This document shows positions 18,626 through 28,643 of a stretch of DNA of 64,000 nt, piece by piece. A program made the position numbers and the translations under genes. Location: contig NZ_VTFS01000001.1 in NCBI RefSeq assembly GCF_009671245.1, positions 655,914-719,913 of the forward strand. The letters are read 5' to 3'. The notes beneath the pieces were generated by a model. The model made no database searches and was not told the origin of the DNA. It worked only from the letters and a program-made list of their open reading frames with translations. Position 1 is the stretch's first letter. The number at the start of each line of letters is the position of its first letter. Source of the stretch: Marinicella rhabdoformis (lineage in GTDB: Bacteria > Pseudomonadota > Gammaproteobacteria > Xanthomonadales > Marinicellaceae).

Positions 18626-20089
18626 ATGAAAATAAAAGCCACCATTCAAAACATTGCGGACAATGCAGCTGACTTACTGATTGTAGGCCACTTTCAAGAC
18701 CAAACAGACAACGCTTTAATTACTGCTTTAGGCAGCGAACTGTCTGCACAATTGAGCCAACGACTGGCGAACGCTGATTTTACAGGTAAAAACGGCGAAT
18801 CTTTGACCTTATATAATGACAAAGGCCAACACATCATGATTGTAGGCTTAGGTAAAAACGACAAATTAACTCAAACAGCCCTTTATGACATCAGCCACAA
18901 AGCTTCAGCGACGGCTGCCAAGACACGCTGTAAAACAGTTGCCACTTATTTATTGAGTGACACGTTTGAATCTATCGATGCTGACCAAGCCGTTAAATTG
19001 GTTGTTTTGGGTTCATCTCATGGCGAATACCGTTATGAAGACACCAAGAACTTCAAAGAAGACAACAAGCACAACTTAGACACTTTGGAAGTTTTTGCTG
19101 ATGAAAACCTACACACTTACATCAACCAAGCCAAAGCCATGGCAGAAGGTGTCACAGCAGCCCGTCATTTGGGCAACAACCCGCCGAACATTGCCAACCC
19201 AAAATACATCGCCAAATTCGCTGAACAAATTGCCAACAAGTACGACAATGTCGAATTAGACGTTTTAAACCACAAACAAATGAAAAAAATGGGCATGGGC
19301 GCATTATTGGCTGTTGGCCAAGGTTCACACAACAAACCTAAGATGGTGGTATTGAAATATACCGGCACTGATAAAAAACAAGCACCGGTTGCTTTGGTTG
19401 GTAAAGGCATCACATTTGATACCGGCGGCATCTCTTTGAAGCCGGGTGCCAACATGGACGAGATGAAATACGACATGTGTGGCGCAGCCAGTGTGATTGG
19501 CGCGTTTGTTGCCATCGCTGAAATGCAACTAGACATCAACTTACTGACCATTGTTCCTGCTGTTGAAAACATGCCTGATGGTAAAGCTTACCGTCCGGGT
19601 GACGTCATCACCTCATACTCTGGTAAGACCATCGAAGTGTTGAACACCGATGCCGAAGGCCGCATGATTTTGTGTGACGCTTTGACCTATGCCCAAGAAT
19701 TCAAACCTGAAGTTATTTTAGATTTGGCCACATTAACCGGTGCCTGTGTGGTTGCCTTGGGTCACCAAGCATCTGCTGTGATGACCAAAACCGACGGTCT
19801 GGCACAAGATGTGATTCAAGCAGGCTTACAAGTACATGACCGCGCTTGGGAACTGCCTTTGTGGGACGAGTACCAAAAACAATTAGACACAAGCTTCGCG
19901 GACATGCAAAACATCGGCGGCTTCCCAGCTGGTACGATCACCGCTGGTTGCTTCTTGTCACGCTTCACCGAAGGTCAAAAGTGGGCGCACATTGACATCG
20001 CAGGTACGGCATGGAACAACAAAAAAGAAGGCGCCACAGGCAGACCTGTAGCGATGTTGACACAATACTTAATCAATCAAGCAGGATAA
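18626..20089 (+). CDS. pepA: Leucyl aminopeptidase PepA (M17)
   Basis: The 487-residue M17 enzyme has an N-terminal regulatory domain (1-160) and a catalytic domain. The di-metal site includes Lys260, Asp265, Asp283 and the signature NTDAEGR at 340-346 with Asp342 and Glu344. It removes N-terminal residues from peptides in the cytosol; in E. coli it also binds DNA at cer and carAB. An AAGGAAT ribosome site lies just before the ATG. valS follows after only 38 bases, whereas in E. coli and many relatives holC lies between them. Confidence 0.95.
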   Translation: MKIKATIQNIADNAADLLIVGHFQDQTDNALITALGSELSAQLSQRLANADFTGKNGESLTLYNDKGQHIMIVGLGKNDKLTQTALYDISHKASATAAKTRCKTVATYLLSDTFESIDADQAVKLVVLGSSHGEYRYEDTKNFKEDNKHNLDTLEVFADENLHTYINQAKAMAEGVTAARHLGNNPPNIANPKYIAKFAEQIANKYDNVELDVLNHKQMKKMGMGALLAVGQGSHNKPKMVVLKYTGTDKKQAPVALVGKGITFDTGGISLKPGANMDEMKYDMCGAASVIGAFVAIAEMQLDINLLTIVPAVENMPDGKAYRPGDVITSYSGKTIEVLNTDAEGRMILCDALTYAQEFKPEVILDLATLTGACVVALGHQASAVMTKTDGLAQDVIQAGLQVHDRAWELPLWDEYQKQLDTSFADMQNIGGFPAGTITAGCFLSRFTEGQKWAHIDIAGTAWNNKKEGATGRPVAMLTQYLINQAG

Positions 20090-20127
20090 GCTGCCAACAA
20101 AGTCAATAAAGACAGGGCCAATAAAAA

Positions 20128-22893
20128 ATGATCAACAAATACGACCCATCAGAGATTGAAACCAAGTGGTACCAAACTTGGGAACAAGCAGGCCATTTCA
20201 AAGCCGACATGTCGGCCGAAGAAAGCTATTGCATCATGATACCACCACCTAATGTGACCGGTACTTTGCACATGGGCCATGCATTCCAAGATACCATCAT
20301 GGACGCATTGATCCGCTACCACCGCATGCAAGGTAAAAACACCTTGTGGCAACCGGGTACCGACCATGCTGGCATCGCCACGCAAATGGTGGTCGAACGC
20401 CAACTGGACGCCAAAGGCTCATCACGACTCGAATTGGGTCGTGAAGCTTTTGTCGAAAAAGTGTGGGAATGGAAAGAGCAATCAGGCAACACCATCACCA
20501 ATCAGTTGCGCCGTATCGGTGCATCACCAGATTGGGAACGCCAACGCTTCACCATGGACGAAGGTTTGTCTGAAGCGGTGATGAAAGTATTTGTTGAATT
20601 ACATGAAGAAGGCTTGATTTACCGCGGCCAAAGGTTGGTCAACTGGGACCCAACACTGAACACCGCCTTGAGTGACCTTGAGGTGGAGTCGATTGAAGAA
20701 AACGGTTTCATGTGGCATTTCAATTACCCAGTTGCTGATGATGCAGGTAACGCCACTGATCAGTTTTTGACCATTGCCACCACACGACCTGAAACTTTAT
20801 TGGGTGATACGGCCGTGGCAGTTAATCCTGAAGACGGACGATTCAAGCATTTGATTGGTAAAAACATTCTGCTGCCGATTTGCGAGCGATTGATTCCGAT
20901 TGTTGGTGACGATCATGCCGACCCTGAAAAAGGCACCGGTTGTGTGAAAATCACACCAGCACATGACTTCAATGATTACGAAGTCGGCAAGCGCCATGAT
21001 TTACCAATGCTCAATGTACTGAATTTTGATGCCACGATCAACAAGAACGCACCTGAGCCTTATCAAGGCTTGCCTCGTTATGAAGCGCGCAAAGCCGTGG
21101 TTGCTGAAATGGAGCGTTTGGGTTTATTGGTGGAAATCAAACCACACACTTTGATGGTGCCTCGCGGTGACCGTTCAGGTGATGTGATCGAACCGATGTT
21201 AACCAATCAGTGGTATGTCGATGCCAAAACATTGGCAGGGCCTGCCATTGAAGCGGTTGATACCGGTGCGATTAAATTTGTACCAGACAACTGGAAAAAT
21301 ACCTATTACGCTTGGATGAACGACATCCAAGACTGGTGTATTTCTCGTCAACTGTGGTGGGGTCACAGAATACCAGCTTGGTATGACGAAAACGACAACA
21401 TATTCGTCGGCCTGAATGAAGGCGATGTGCGTGCCAAACACAACATTGCCGATGATGTAAAATTACGCCAAGACAATGACGTGCTAGACACCTGGTTCTC
21501 ATCTGCTTTGTGGCCCTTTGCCACATTAGATTGGCCAAAAGATTCTGAAGAACTGAAAGCCTATTACCCAACCAATGTTTTGGTCACAGGTTTTGACATC
21601 ATCTTCTTCTGGGTCGCCCGAATGATCATGATGGGCATCAAGTTCATGGACGATGTACCCTTCAAAGAAGTTTACATCCACGGCCTGGTTCGTGATGGTC
21701 AAGGCCAAAAAATGTCCAAGTCCAAAGGCAACGTCCTTGATCCTTTGGATGTGATTGATGGTATCACTTTGGAAGACTTGCTTGAAAAACGCACCAAAGG
21801 CTTGATGCAGGACCAACCGAAGAAAATAGAACAAATCAAAAAAGCAACAAAAGCCGAATTTCCAGAAGGCATCAAAGCCTACGGTTGTGATGCCATGCGC
21901 TTTACTTTTGCCTCTTTGGCCAGTACCGGTCGAGATGTCAACTTCGACATGGGTCGCGTAGAGGGCTACAGTAACTTTTGTAACAAAATTTTCAATGCCT
22001 CTCGTTTTGTCATGATGAACACCGAAGATTATGTAGCAACAGCAAACAACTTCTCAAATGCCACAGTGATAGAACAATGGATTTTGTCACGTTTACAAAA
22101 CTGCATCAGCGACTACCGCAGGCACATGGATAGCTACCGCTTGGATTTGGCCAGCCAAAGCATTTATGACTTCTTCTGGAATGAGTATTGCGATTGGTTC
22201 TTGGAGTTGTCTAAACCGTTACTGAAATCTGAACACAAAGCACAAGTTCAACACACCTTGTTATATGTATTAGACCAAGCATTGAAATTATTGCATCCTT
22301 TGATGCCTTTCATCACCGAAGAAATTTGGCAAACGGTCAAAGAAAAACTGAGCCTGAGCGATGAATCTATCATGATTTCGCCCATGCCAGTTCACAACGA
22401 AGCTTTGGTCAATACACAAAGCGATGCTGAAATCCAATGGATTAAAGATTTAACACTGGCCGTGCGACAAATCCGTGGCGAAATGAACATCCCGCCATCT
22501 AAGAAACTGGACGTATTGGTGACCAACTGTGGTGACAAAGACCTACATTGTTTGAACACACAGCAAGATTTACTGAAAACCATGGCACGACTGGCTTCTG
22601 TTAATTTGCTAGAAGGCGAAGAACCACCGGCGGCAACCGCCTTGATGGGTGACATGAAACTGTTGATACCCTTGGCTGGCTTGATAGATGTGGCAGAAGA
22701 GTCTGCCCGTTTGAATAAGCAGGTTGCTAAGGTCACGCAAGAAATCAAACGCGCAGAAGGTAAATTGGCGAACGAAAAGTTCACCGCCAAAGCGCCAGCT
22801 CATTTGGTTGAAGCTGAAAAAGAAAAACTGACCCAAAACGAAAAAGCCCTGACAGAGCTGCAAGAACAGTTAGAGAAGCTCTCTAACCTTTAA
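20128..22893 (+). CDS. valS: Valyl-tRNA synthetase
   Basis: The 921-residue class I synthetase has the HIGH-type motif HMGH at 48-51 and KMSKS at 528-532. The editing domain lies between them with 'TTRPETLLGDTAV', then an anticodon-binding domain and a C-terminal coiled coil (about 860-921), all typical of ValRS. It charges tRNA-Val and hydrolyses mischarged Thr-tRNA. The short gap to pepA suggests cotranscription. No terminator is visible in the 47 bases before the next gene. Confidence 0.97.
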   Translation: MINKYDPSEIETKWYQTWEQAGHFKADMSAEESYCIMIPPPNVTGTLHMGHAFQDTIMDALIRYHRMQGKNTLWQPGTDHAGIATQMVVERQLDAKGSSRLELGREAFVEKVWEWKEQSGNTITNQLRRIGASPDWERQRFTMDEGLSEAVMKVFVELHEEGLIYRGQRLVNWDPTLNTALSDLEVESIEENGFMWHFNYPVADDAGNATDQFLTIATTRPETLLGDTAVAVNPEDGRFKHLIGKNILLPICERLIPIVGDDHADPEKGTGCVKITPAHDFNDYEVGKRHDLPMLNVLNFDATINKNAPEPYQGLPRYEARKAVVAEMERLGLLVEIKPHTLMVPRGDRSGDVIEPMLTNQWYVDAKTLAGPAIEAVDTGAIKFVPDNWKNTYYAWMNDIQDWCISRQLWWGHRIPAWYDENDNIFVGLNEGDVRAKHNIADDVKLRQDNDVLDTWFSSALWPFATLDWPKDSEELKAYYPTNVLVTGFDIIFFWVARMIMMGIKFMDDVPFKEVYIHGLVRDGQGQKMSKSKGNVLDPLDVIDGITLEDLLEKRTKGLMQDQPKKIEQIKKATKAEFPEGIKAYGCDAMRFTFASLASTGRDVNFDMGRVEGYSNFCNKIFNASRFVMMNTEDYVATANNFSNATVIEQWILSRLQNCISDYRRHMDSYRLDLASQSIYDFFWNEYCDWFLELSKPLLKSEHKAQVQHTLLYVLDQALKLLHPLMPFITEEIWQTVKEKLSLSDESIMISPMPVHNEALVNTQSDAEIQWIKDLTLAVRQIRGEMNIPPSKKLDVLVTNCGDKDLHCLNTQQDLLKTMARLASVNLLEGEEPPAATALMGDMKLLIPLAGLIDVAEESARLNKQVAKVTQEIKRAEGKLANEKFTAKAPAHLVEAEKEKLTQNEKALTELQEQLEKLSNL

Positions 22894-22940
22894 ATCTATT
22901 TAGGGTATTGAAAGCATGTTTAACATAACACTAAAAAAAA

Positions 22941-25349
22941 ATGCATAAACTTTTAGCTGCTTGTTTATTGCTAGTGTTTAGCTGTTTTACCTATGCCAGT
23001 CAACTCTCAGTCAATCACAGCCATACCGAGCAACTTCTTCTCGACGAAGAAGTTGCTGGCATAGCTGGTAGCAACGATCAATTTGGGATTAGCATTTCTG
23101 CTAATCAAAATTTTGCGGCCGTCGGGGCGAGTAAAGCAAAATACATGGGAGTGGTATATTTTTATGAATACATCAATAATAGCTGGCAACTACACTCCAT
23201 TATAGAAGCACCAGATGCCACACCCGGAAGCTATTTTGGCTACTCAGTAAAACTGACCGATGAAATGCTTTTTGTTGGAGCATATCATGATGATACATTA
23301 ACAGTTTCAGGTTCAGTCTATATTTATAAAATGCTAGAAGGTAATTGGCAATTTATTCAAAAGATTAAAGCCCCAACTCCAGCCTATGAGTCTCACTTTG
23401 GAATCAGTCTTGAAGCTTACAGTGACTACCTGTTCATCGGTGCGCCGTGGGAAAACAGTTTTAGTGCTCCCAAAAATGATTTAGGTGCCACCTATATCTA
23501 TAAACTAGAAAACAACCTATTTACTCTGAACCAAACGCTTCAGCCCGATTTTTTAGAGTGGGAGAGTGAATTTGGGTCTAATATTCATGCAAGTAACGAC
23601 CAAGTATTTATCGCGGCAATTGGCCATAATGATGTGGGGTCTGTATTTGTATATGACTTAGTTAACGACCATTGGCAATATAATCAAAGTATAGCACCTG
23701 TAAATGTAGTTGGAGGGTCTTTTGGGTTGACTATAAAAAGCAACTCAGATCATTTAATCATTGGATCTCCATATACAAGATATGAAAGCTGGACAGGTAA
23801 AGTTTACTCATACCAAAAAGTCGAAAACACGTGGTTGTTAACTCAAGAACTTGTCAGCAATGATATTGAATCAGGTGCTTGGTTTGGAAGTGCTTTAGCC
23901 TTAAATGGCAATGACCTTATGATTGGGGCCAATCAAGACGATACTGGATACAGTCAAACAGGTTCAGTATACCATTATCAGTTCACAGATAACCAATGGC
24001 AAGAAAAAACCAAACTGACACCAGAATCGGACTGGAGTTTAGAAAGGTTTGGCACATCAATTTATTTTAATGACGAAAGCCTATTAATAGGAAGCTATAA
24101 AAAAAGTCATGTTGCTGGCCAATCAGGTGCTGTAGCTCATTTCGTCAAACAACCAAACGAGTGGTCTCAACAGAATTATTTAGACACCCCATTAGGCAAT
24201 TCCTACGGATATTTTGGAGGCGCCTTAAGCCTTTATAACCAACAACTTTGCACCATGAGCAAAGTTGATAATGACAGCAACAGTGTCAAGTTAATTTGTT
24301 TTGAACAAATAAATGATTTTCAACAAACTTTTTCATTCACAATCACTGGAGACCTGGGAAATCATTATCTTAGACAGGATAAATTTTCAATAGCCCACAA
24401 TGACCAACATCTGTTGCTTGGGGTCAAGACTGCAGATGCAGAAGAAGCATATGATGGTAGAGGCGTTGTGTTCTTTTTTGTTAACGAGAATAAGGAATGG
24501 ACTTACCAAGGGTATTTCTATTCTGATGATGTCTCTGAAAAAGAATTTGGAAAGTCAATTTCAATAGAAAACAACCGAGCTGTTATCTCATCTGACAGAA
24601 ACGCTTATTTGTATGACTTTCTCAATGGACAATGGCAAAAAAATCATGCTTTTGACAATTCTCCACATCACAACAACCAATTTGGCCAACAGGTTAAAAT
24701 AGTTAACGATACCGTTGTTATTGCTGGCAGCCAATATAATACCCAATCTAACGAACTGAGTGATGAAATCATTTTTAGTTATCAATTCCTAGAAAACTCA
24801 TGGCAATTAACCAATAGTGTTAGCCGTACAGACACACCAGCCTACCGATTACATTGTGCAAATACCTTTGATTTTGACGGTGTCACATTGGCTGTCTCCT
24901 GTCTTGCCGATTCCAATTCAAATGATGATGATCACCCCGGTGCTGTTTTGGTTTATAAGGAAGACATCAATAATGAATGGCAACTTAAAAAAACTTTATT
25001 GCCCAGTAAACAACATCCACGCCATCAGTTCGCTTTTTCAGTTAAGCTAACTCCTGATTTTATTTTTGTAGGAGCGCCCTCTAACTTAAAGCTAGATCAA
25101 TATTATCCAGAATCTTCTGTAGAGATTTATGCAAACAATGAAGAACAGAGTTGGCCCAAACTTATGGGCTTGAATTCTGATCTAGTAAACCTTTACTCTA
25201 CGTTCGGCTCTTCTATACAAGCAGAGGGCAATACTGTTTTTGTTGGTGCGCTTCGTGCAAAAAAACAAGGCACCTCTTCTGGGGCCATCATTCAAATAAA
25301 CTTATTGGATTTAGACTTAATTTATTACTCTGGTTTTGAAACAAAATAA
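22941..25349 (+). CDS. Exported FG-GAP beta-propeller protein with GFE tail
   Basis: The 802-residue protein begins with a signal peptide (cut near 'TYAS', residue 19-20). It then shows about a dozen repeats of roughly 50-55 residues with the pattern FG-x-S-(I/L)...VGA...G-x-(V/A)-Y-x-Y...W, the FG-GAP/integrin-like propeller repeat. No enzyme motif is seen. The C-terminus ends in 'DLDLIYYSGFETK', sharing the D-L-I-x-x-x-G-F-E pattern with two other exported proteins here (32475-36383 and 56146-57222). It is probably secreted or surface-bound and may bind a polymer or a partner protein. It lies 47 bases after valS with a weak ribosome site, and is unlikely to be functionally linked to it. Confidence 0.8.
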   Translation: MHKLLAACLLLVFSCFTYASQLSVNHSHTEQLLLDEEVAGIAGSNDQFGISISANQNFAAVGASKAKYMGVVYFYEYINNSWQLHSIIEAPDATPGSYFGYSVKLTDEMLFVGAYHDDTLTVSGSVYIYKMLEGNWQFIQKIKAPTPAYESHFGISLEAYSDYLFIGAPWENSFSAPKNDLGATYIYKLENNLFTLNQTLQPDFLEWESEFGSNIHASNDQVFIAAIGHNDVGSVFVYDLVNDHWQYNQSIAPVNVVGGSFGLTIKSNSDHLIIGSPYTRYESWTGKVYSYQKVENTWLLTQELVSNDIESGAWFGSALALNGNDLMIGANQDDTGYSQTGSVYHYQFTDNQWQEKTKLTPESDWSLERFGTSIYFNDESLLIGSYKKSHVAGQSGAVAHFVKQPNEWSQQNYLDTPLGNSYGYFGGALSLYNQQLCTMSKVDNDSNSVKLICFEQINDFQQTFSFTITGDLGNHYLRQDKFSIAHNDQHLLLGVKTADAEEAYDGRGVVFFFVNENKEWTYQGYFYSDDVSEKEFGKSISIENNRAVISSDRNAYLYDFLNGQWQKNHAFDNSPHHNNQFGQQVKIVNDTVVIAGSQYNTQSNELSDEIIFSYQFLENSWQLTNSVSRTDTPAYRLHCANTFDFDGVTLAVSCLADSNSNDDDHPGAVLVYKEDINNEWQLKKTLLPSKQHPRHQFAFSVKLTPDFIFVGAPSNLKLDQYYPESSVEIYANNEEQSWPKLMGLNSDLVNLYSTFGSSIQAEGNTVFVGALRAKKQGTSSGAIIQINLLDLDLIYYSGFETK

Positions 25350-25458
25350 AAACAAAACTTCACAATCATCTTCTCAATATTATGAGCTCTGGCACTTCTA
25401 CCATAAAACTACTTTCTATCACAACATATAGAATGGCAAGCCATCAATCAGGGACAGC

Positions 25459-26832
25459 TTAAGATGGATCTGTTGAAAACACAAAAAACCACAACAACAA
25501 ACTAAAATTCATCCCCACGATCAAGTACCTGGATTCAGCAGCAGGTGCCAGAAACAGCATCACCAACACATTCAATACAATACACGCTGTTAAAGCCCTT
25601 GCCAAACCGCTGCTTTGCCACTTGCATTGGCCACCCTGTTTTTTCAGCAACAAAGGCACTGCCAGCATACCCAGCAACAGATAAAACCATGGTTTGCTGT
25701 AAAAACCCTTCACAGCGGCCTTTAACACTTGTTCAATTTTTACATTCGCTTGGCTGTCGTTCTTTGGGTATGTGCCATTGTATTTCGACATTGTATGGTT
25801 GTAGTACAAAGCCACAGGGCTGTCTTTTGATTCATTTATCCTGAGTAACTCCATCATCACACGCCAGCGGTGCTTTATGTAAGCTTGGCTGTGGTTGAAT
25901 GGCAGTTGTAGCCAAGTTTGTCGCAAAGTTTGGTATTGTTCATCAGAATAAGGCAAGTCAATCCCCGTGTTGATACCCGCTTTGGTTCTAGAAAACAAAG
26001 GCACATTACTCCAAGGTTCAAATGCTTGAGTCAAATCTTCTACCGTCATGCTGGGGCCAGAAACGAAAGCAGGCAACAAGTTTTCATCGACTTCAATCGA
26101 AACAGCTGCCAGATCCCACAAAGCCATGGTTGGCCACAGGGTGATTTTCTTGGCCCCTGAAATTTGTGACATCAAGGCATTGCTAACAAAAACCACAGCA
26201 ATGAAAGCCATCGTCTTCACACCCGTTCTGACAATCAGGTATTTCCTGCTCGTGTCTAGACCATTTGAGGTTGGCCAAACAAAATAAAAAACCATCGGCC
26301 AAAGGTATAACACGGCTTCAAAGCGAAACGACATGGCCAAACCCAAACTGATTAATGCCATCACTTTTAATACTCGATTTGAACTTTGAATAGATTTTTG
26401 AAACAAACCCAATGACAGCATCAAAAAAGCCAATAAGGCGATGTCTTTCCAAACATGCGGTAGCAACATCACATTAACTGGTGCCAACATAACCACGACC
26501 ACAGCCAATACTTTCTGCCACCACTTGATTCCAAGGGTATTGACAAACAAATGCACGCCCAATGAAAAAACAGAGAGCAGCAACAAAAACATACCAGCAG
26601 GCCCAGCTATCAGTGTGTGCGTGAGTTTCCACAAGCCCAAGAAAACAACAGGTTGAAATGTGGTCCACCCTCCTGACATCACTTGATCAAAATGAACCTT
26701 AGAGTCGAATGTCATATAGCCCGGATAATATGCCACCACATACAAACACCAAAGGGCAAACAGCACCAAACTCGGAGCCAACTGTTTCAGAAAGTTTCGC
26801 AAATTATAATCTGAGTTAACACAAACCGGCAT
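25459..26832 (-). CDS. Polytopic membrane protein, glycosyltransferase-C-like
   Basis: The 457-residue protein has about 10-11 hydrophobic segments. Between the first two a soluble loop contains 'YYPGYMTFDSKVHFDQ', and a later loop has 'LPHVWKDI'. The C-terminal part has 'APAAESRYLI' before the last helix. These features resemble membrane glycosyltransferases of the GT-C/DUF6020 kind, where an acidic first loop and an ER/ESRY motif recur. I cannot name a substrate. It stands alone on the minus strand, divergent from the cyclophilin operon and convergent with the propeller gene, with no terminator visible between. Confidence 0.6.
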   Translation of the reverse strand: MPVCVNSDYNLRNFLKQLAPSLVLFALWCLYVVAYYPGYMTFDSKVHFDQVMSGGWTTFQPVVFLGLWKLTHTLIAGPAGMFLLLLSVFSLGVHLFVNTLGIKWWQKVLAVVVVMLAPVNVMLLPHVWKDIALLAFLMLSLGLFQKSIQSSNRVLKVMALISLGLAMSFRFEAVLYLWPMVFYFVWPTSNGLDTSRKYLIVRTGVKTMAFIAVVFVSNALMSQISGAKKITLWPTMALWDLAAVSIEVDENLLPAFVSGPSMTVEDLTQAFEPWSNVPLFSRTKAGINTGIDLPYSDEQYQTLRQTWLQLPFNHSQAYIKHRWRVMMELLRINESKDSPVALYYNHTMSKYNGTYPKNDSQANVKIEQVLKAAVKGFYSKPWFYLLLGMLAVPLLLKKQGGQCKWQSSGLARALTACIVLNVLVMLFLAPAAESRYLIVGMNFSLLLWFFVFSTDPS

Positions 26833-26926
26833 GATACTTCACCAACCCATCCTCTTGCCATTCGTTTTCACACAAACCAGTGATTTTTTTAGTACAATGG
26901 CTAAGGTTAGTTAAAAAGTAAACTGT

Positions 26927-27550
26927 ATGAAAGGATCGCATCAATACAAACCCATCTTCAACTGTGTGAGCTTGTTGTGCTTGCTCATGACTTCACATTC
27001 AATGGCAGCTGATACCTGTCCAGCCAATGATCTGTTTCCCGACGCCCTGTTTCCAGAAGTCACTTTTGAAACATCTAAGGGTAATATAGTGGTGGAGCTG
27101 GACCGACAAAAAGCACCGGCCACAGTCAATCATTTTCTCTACCACTTGAACAATAAAGCGCTTGATGACAACTTGGTTCACCGTGTGGTCAAAGATTATG
27201 TGATTCAAACAGCCGCCTTCAAAAGCGATGGGTCGGAAGTCAAATCATGTGGATTGGTCATGAATGAATCTGGTAATGGCCTAAAAAACAACCGTGGCAC
27301 CATTGCGATGGCTCGCTACAACGACCCCCATTCTGCCAGCACCAGTTTTTACTTTAATATGAATGACAACAACAACCTGGATCCCAATCCCAAAGGTTGG
27401 GGCTATACGGTTTTTGGCTTGGTTATTGAGGGCATGGATGTATTAGAACAAATCAATAACGAACCGGTTGAATACAATTCGAAACTGGACGCCCCCAATG
27501 TGCCAGTGGTTCCTATCATCATCAAAAAGGTGACATTAAATCATGAGTGA
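26927..27550 (+). CDS. Periplasmic cyclophilin-type peptidyl-prolyl isomerase
   Basis: The 207-residue protein has a signal peptide (to about residue 27, 'SMAAD') and one cyclophilin domain (about 45-205). It contains 'VTFETSKGNIVVELD', 'HRVVKDYVIQTAAF', 'GTIAMAR' and the 'TSFYFNM' segment. The active-site Arg in the HRV motif is kept, but the usual FHR reads VHR. It speeds proline isomerisation in the periplasm, like PpiA. Its last bases overlap the STAS gene, so it appears to lead the Mla-type operon, an unusual partner. Confidence 0.88.
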   Translation: MKGSHQYKPIFNCVSLLCLLMTSHSMAADTCPANDLFPDALFPEVTFETSKGNIVVELDRQKAPATVNHFLYHLNNKALDDNLVHRVVKDYVIQTAAFKSDGSEVKSCGLVMNESGNGLKNNRGTIAMARYNDPHSASTSFYFNMNDNNNLDPNPKGWGYTVFGLVIEGMDVLEQINNEPVEYNSKLDAPNVPVVPIIIKKVTLNHE

Positions 27551-27848
27551 ATTGATACGATTTGAAAAAAAGGATGATGTCTGTGACATCTTTGTTTCTG
27601 GTGAGGTGGATTTATCAAATTCGGCTGAATTAAGAAAAACCATATTAGGCGCACTCAAAGGTGCACATGTAGTTACAGTTAATTTGTCAGAAGTCTCTTA
27701 TATAGATTCTTCAGGTATCGCCGCGTTGGTGGAAGGGCTACAACAAGCCAACAGCAATGACAAAAAATTCAGCTTGTCTCACCCCAGCAACCAAGTCAAG
27801 TCTATTCTTGAGTTGGCCCGTTTAGATCAGGTGTTTACCATTAAATAA
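27543..27848 (+). CDS. mlaB: STAS-domain protein, MlaB-like
   Basis: The 101-residue protein is a single STAS domain with the central 'SYIDSSGIAALVEGL' loop, where the SSG motif matches MlaB and anti-sigma antagonists. In Mla transporters, MlaB binds the ATPase MlaF and is needed for its activity. The start overlaps the cyclophilin stop by 8 bases, and the permease gene follows after one base, which supports the Mla role over a sigma-factor role. In E. coli mlaB comes last; here it comes first. Confidence 0.85.
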   Translation: MSELIRFEKKDDVCDIFVSGEVDLSNSAELRKTILGALKGAHVVTVNLSEVSYIDSSGIAALVEGLQQANSNDKKFSLSHPSNQVKSILELARLDQVFTIK

Positions 27849-27849
27849 G

Positions 27850-28641
27850 ATGATCATTCAGCAAATTGAAAAAATCGGTATGGCCAGCGCCCAAGCAATT
27901 GAAAAGTTTGGCTTTGCTGTGCGATTGTTTTGGGACAGTTTTTATTGGCTGATTGTTGGCAGACGATATAAGCAAAAAGTTCACTTTCATCAGATAGTTG
28001 AACAAGTGAGGGTCAATGGCTTCGATGCCTTGCCGATTGTTTTGGCCTTGTCTTTTGTGGTTGGTATGATGTTGTCTATTCAACTGCTTTATGCCTTATC
28101 AGATTTTGGTGCAGAATCTGAAGTGTTGCGTGCCATCGCCAAATCAGTGACCCGCGAATTTGCACCCTTAATCACTGGCGTGATTGTTGCTGGCCGTTCC
28201 GGTGCGGCGATTGCGGCTCGCATTGGTTCACAGGTTGTATCACAAGAAATTGATGCACTGCGCGTTATGGGTATTGTGCCTGTTCGCTATTTGGTATTAC
28301 CCCCTTTATTAGGCTTGATGATTTCTATGCCATTGTTGGTAATATGCTCAGATTTTATGTCCATAGTCGGTGGTGCGGTATTCAGTATTGGCACCTTAGA
28401 CATGTCATTGATGGCTTACCTCCATGACTCTTTGAACATTTTGGTGGTCAATGATGTGATGCAGGGTTTGATCAAAAGCGTGGCTTTTGGCATCATCATT
28501 GCTTTGGTAGGAGCAACCACTGGTTTTCACGTCAAAGGTGGTGCTGAAGGTGTGGGTAAAGCCACCACTTCTGCAGTGGTGATTTCTATTTCATTTATTG
28601 TACTGGTTGATATGATCGCCAGTTACTTTTTGACTCAATAA
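27850..28641 (+). CDS. mlaE: MlaE family ABC transporter permease
   Basis: The 263-residue protein has an amphipathic N-terminus and five or six membrane segments. It shows the MlaE family core 'GVIVAGRSGAAIAARIGSQ' near 113-131, with the conserved 'EIDALRVMGI' immediately after. MlaE forms the inner-membrane channel for phospholipid or other lipid transport with MlaF, MlaD and MlaB. It lies one base after the STAS gene and 2 bases before the ATPase gene. Length is normal. Confidence 0.93.
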   Translation: MIIQQIEKIGMASAQAIEKFGFAVRLFWDSFYWLIVGRRYKQKVHFHQIVEQVRVNGFDALPIVLALSFVVGMMLSIQLLYALSDFGAESEVLRAIAKSVTREFAPLITGVIVAGRSGAAIAARIGSQVVSQEIDALRVMGIVPVRYLVLPPLLGLMISMPLLVICSDFMSIVGGAVFSIGTLDMSLMAYLHDSLNILVVNDVMQGLIKSVAFGIIIALVGATTGFHVKGGAEGVGKATTSAVVISISFIVLVDMIASYFLTQ

Positions 28642-28643
28642 AC

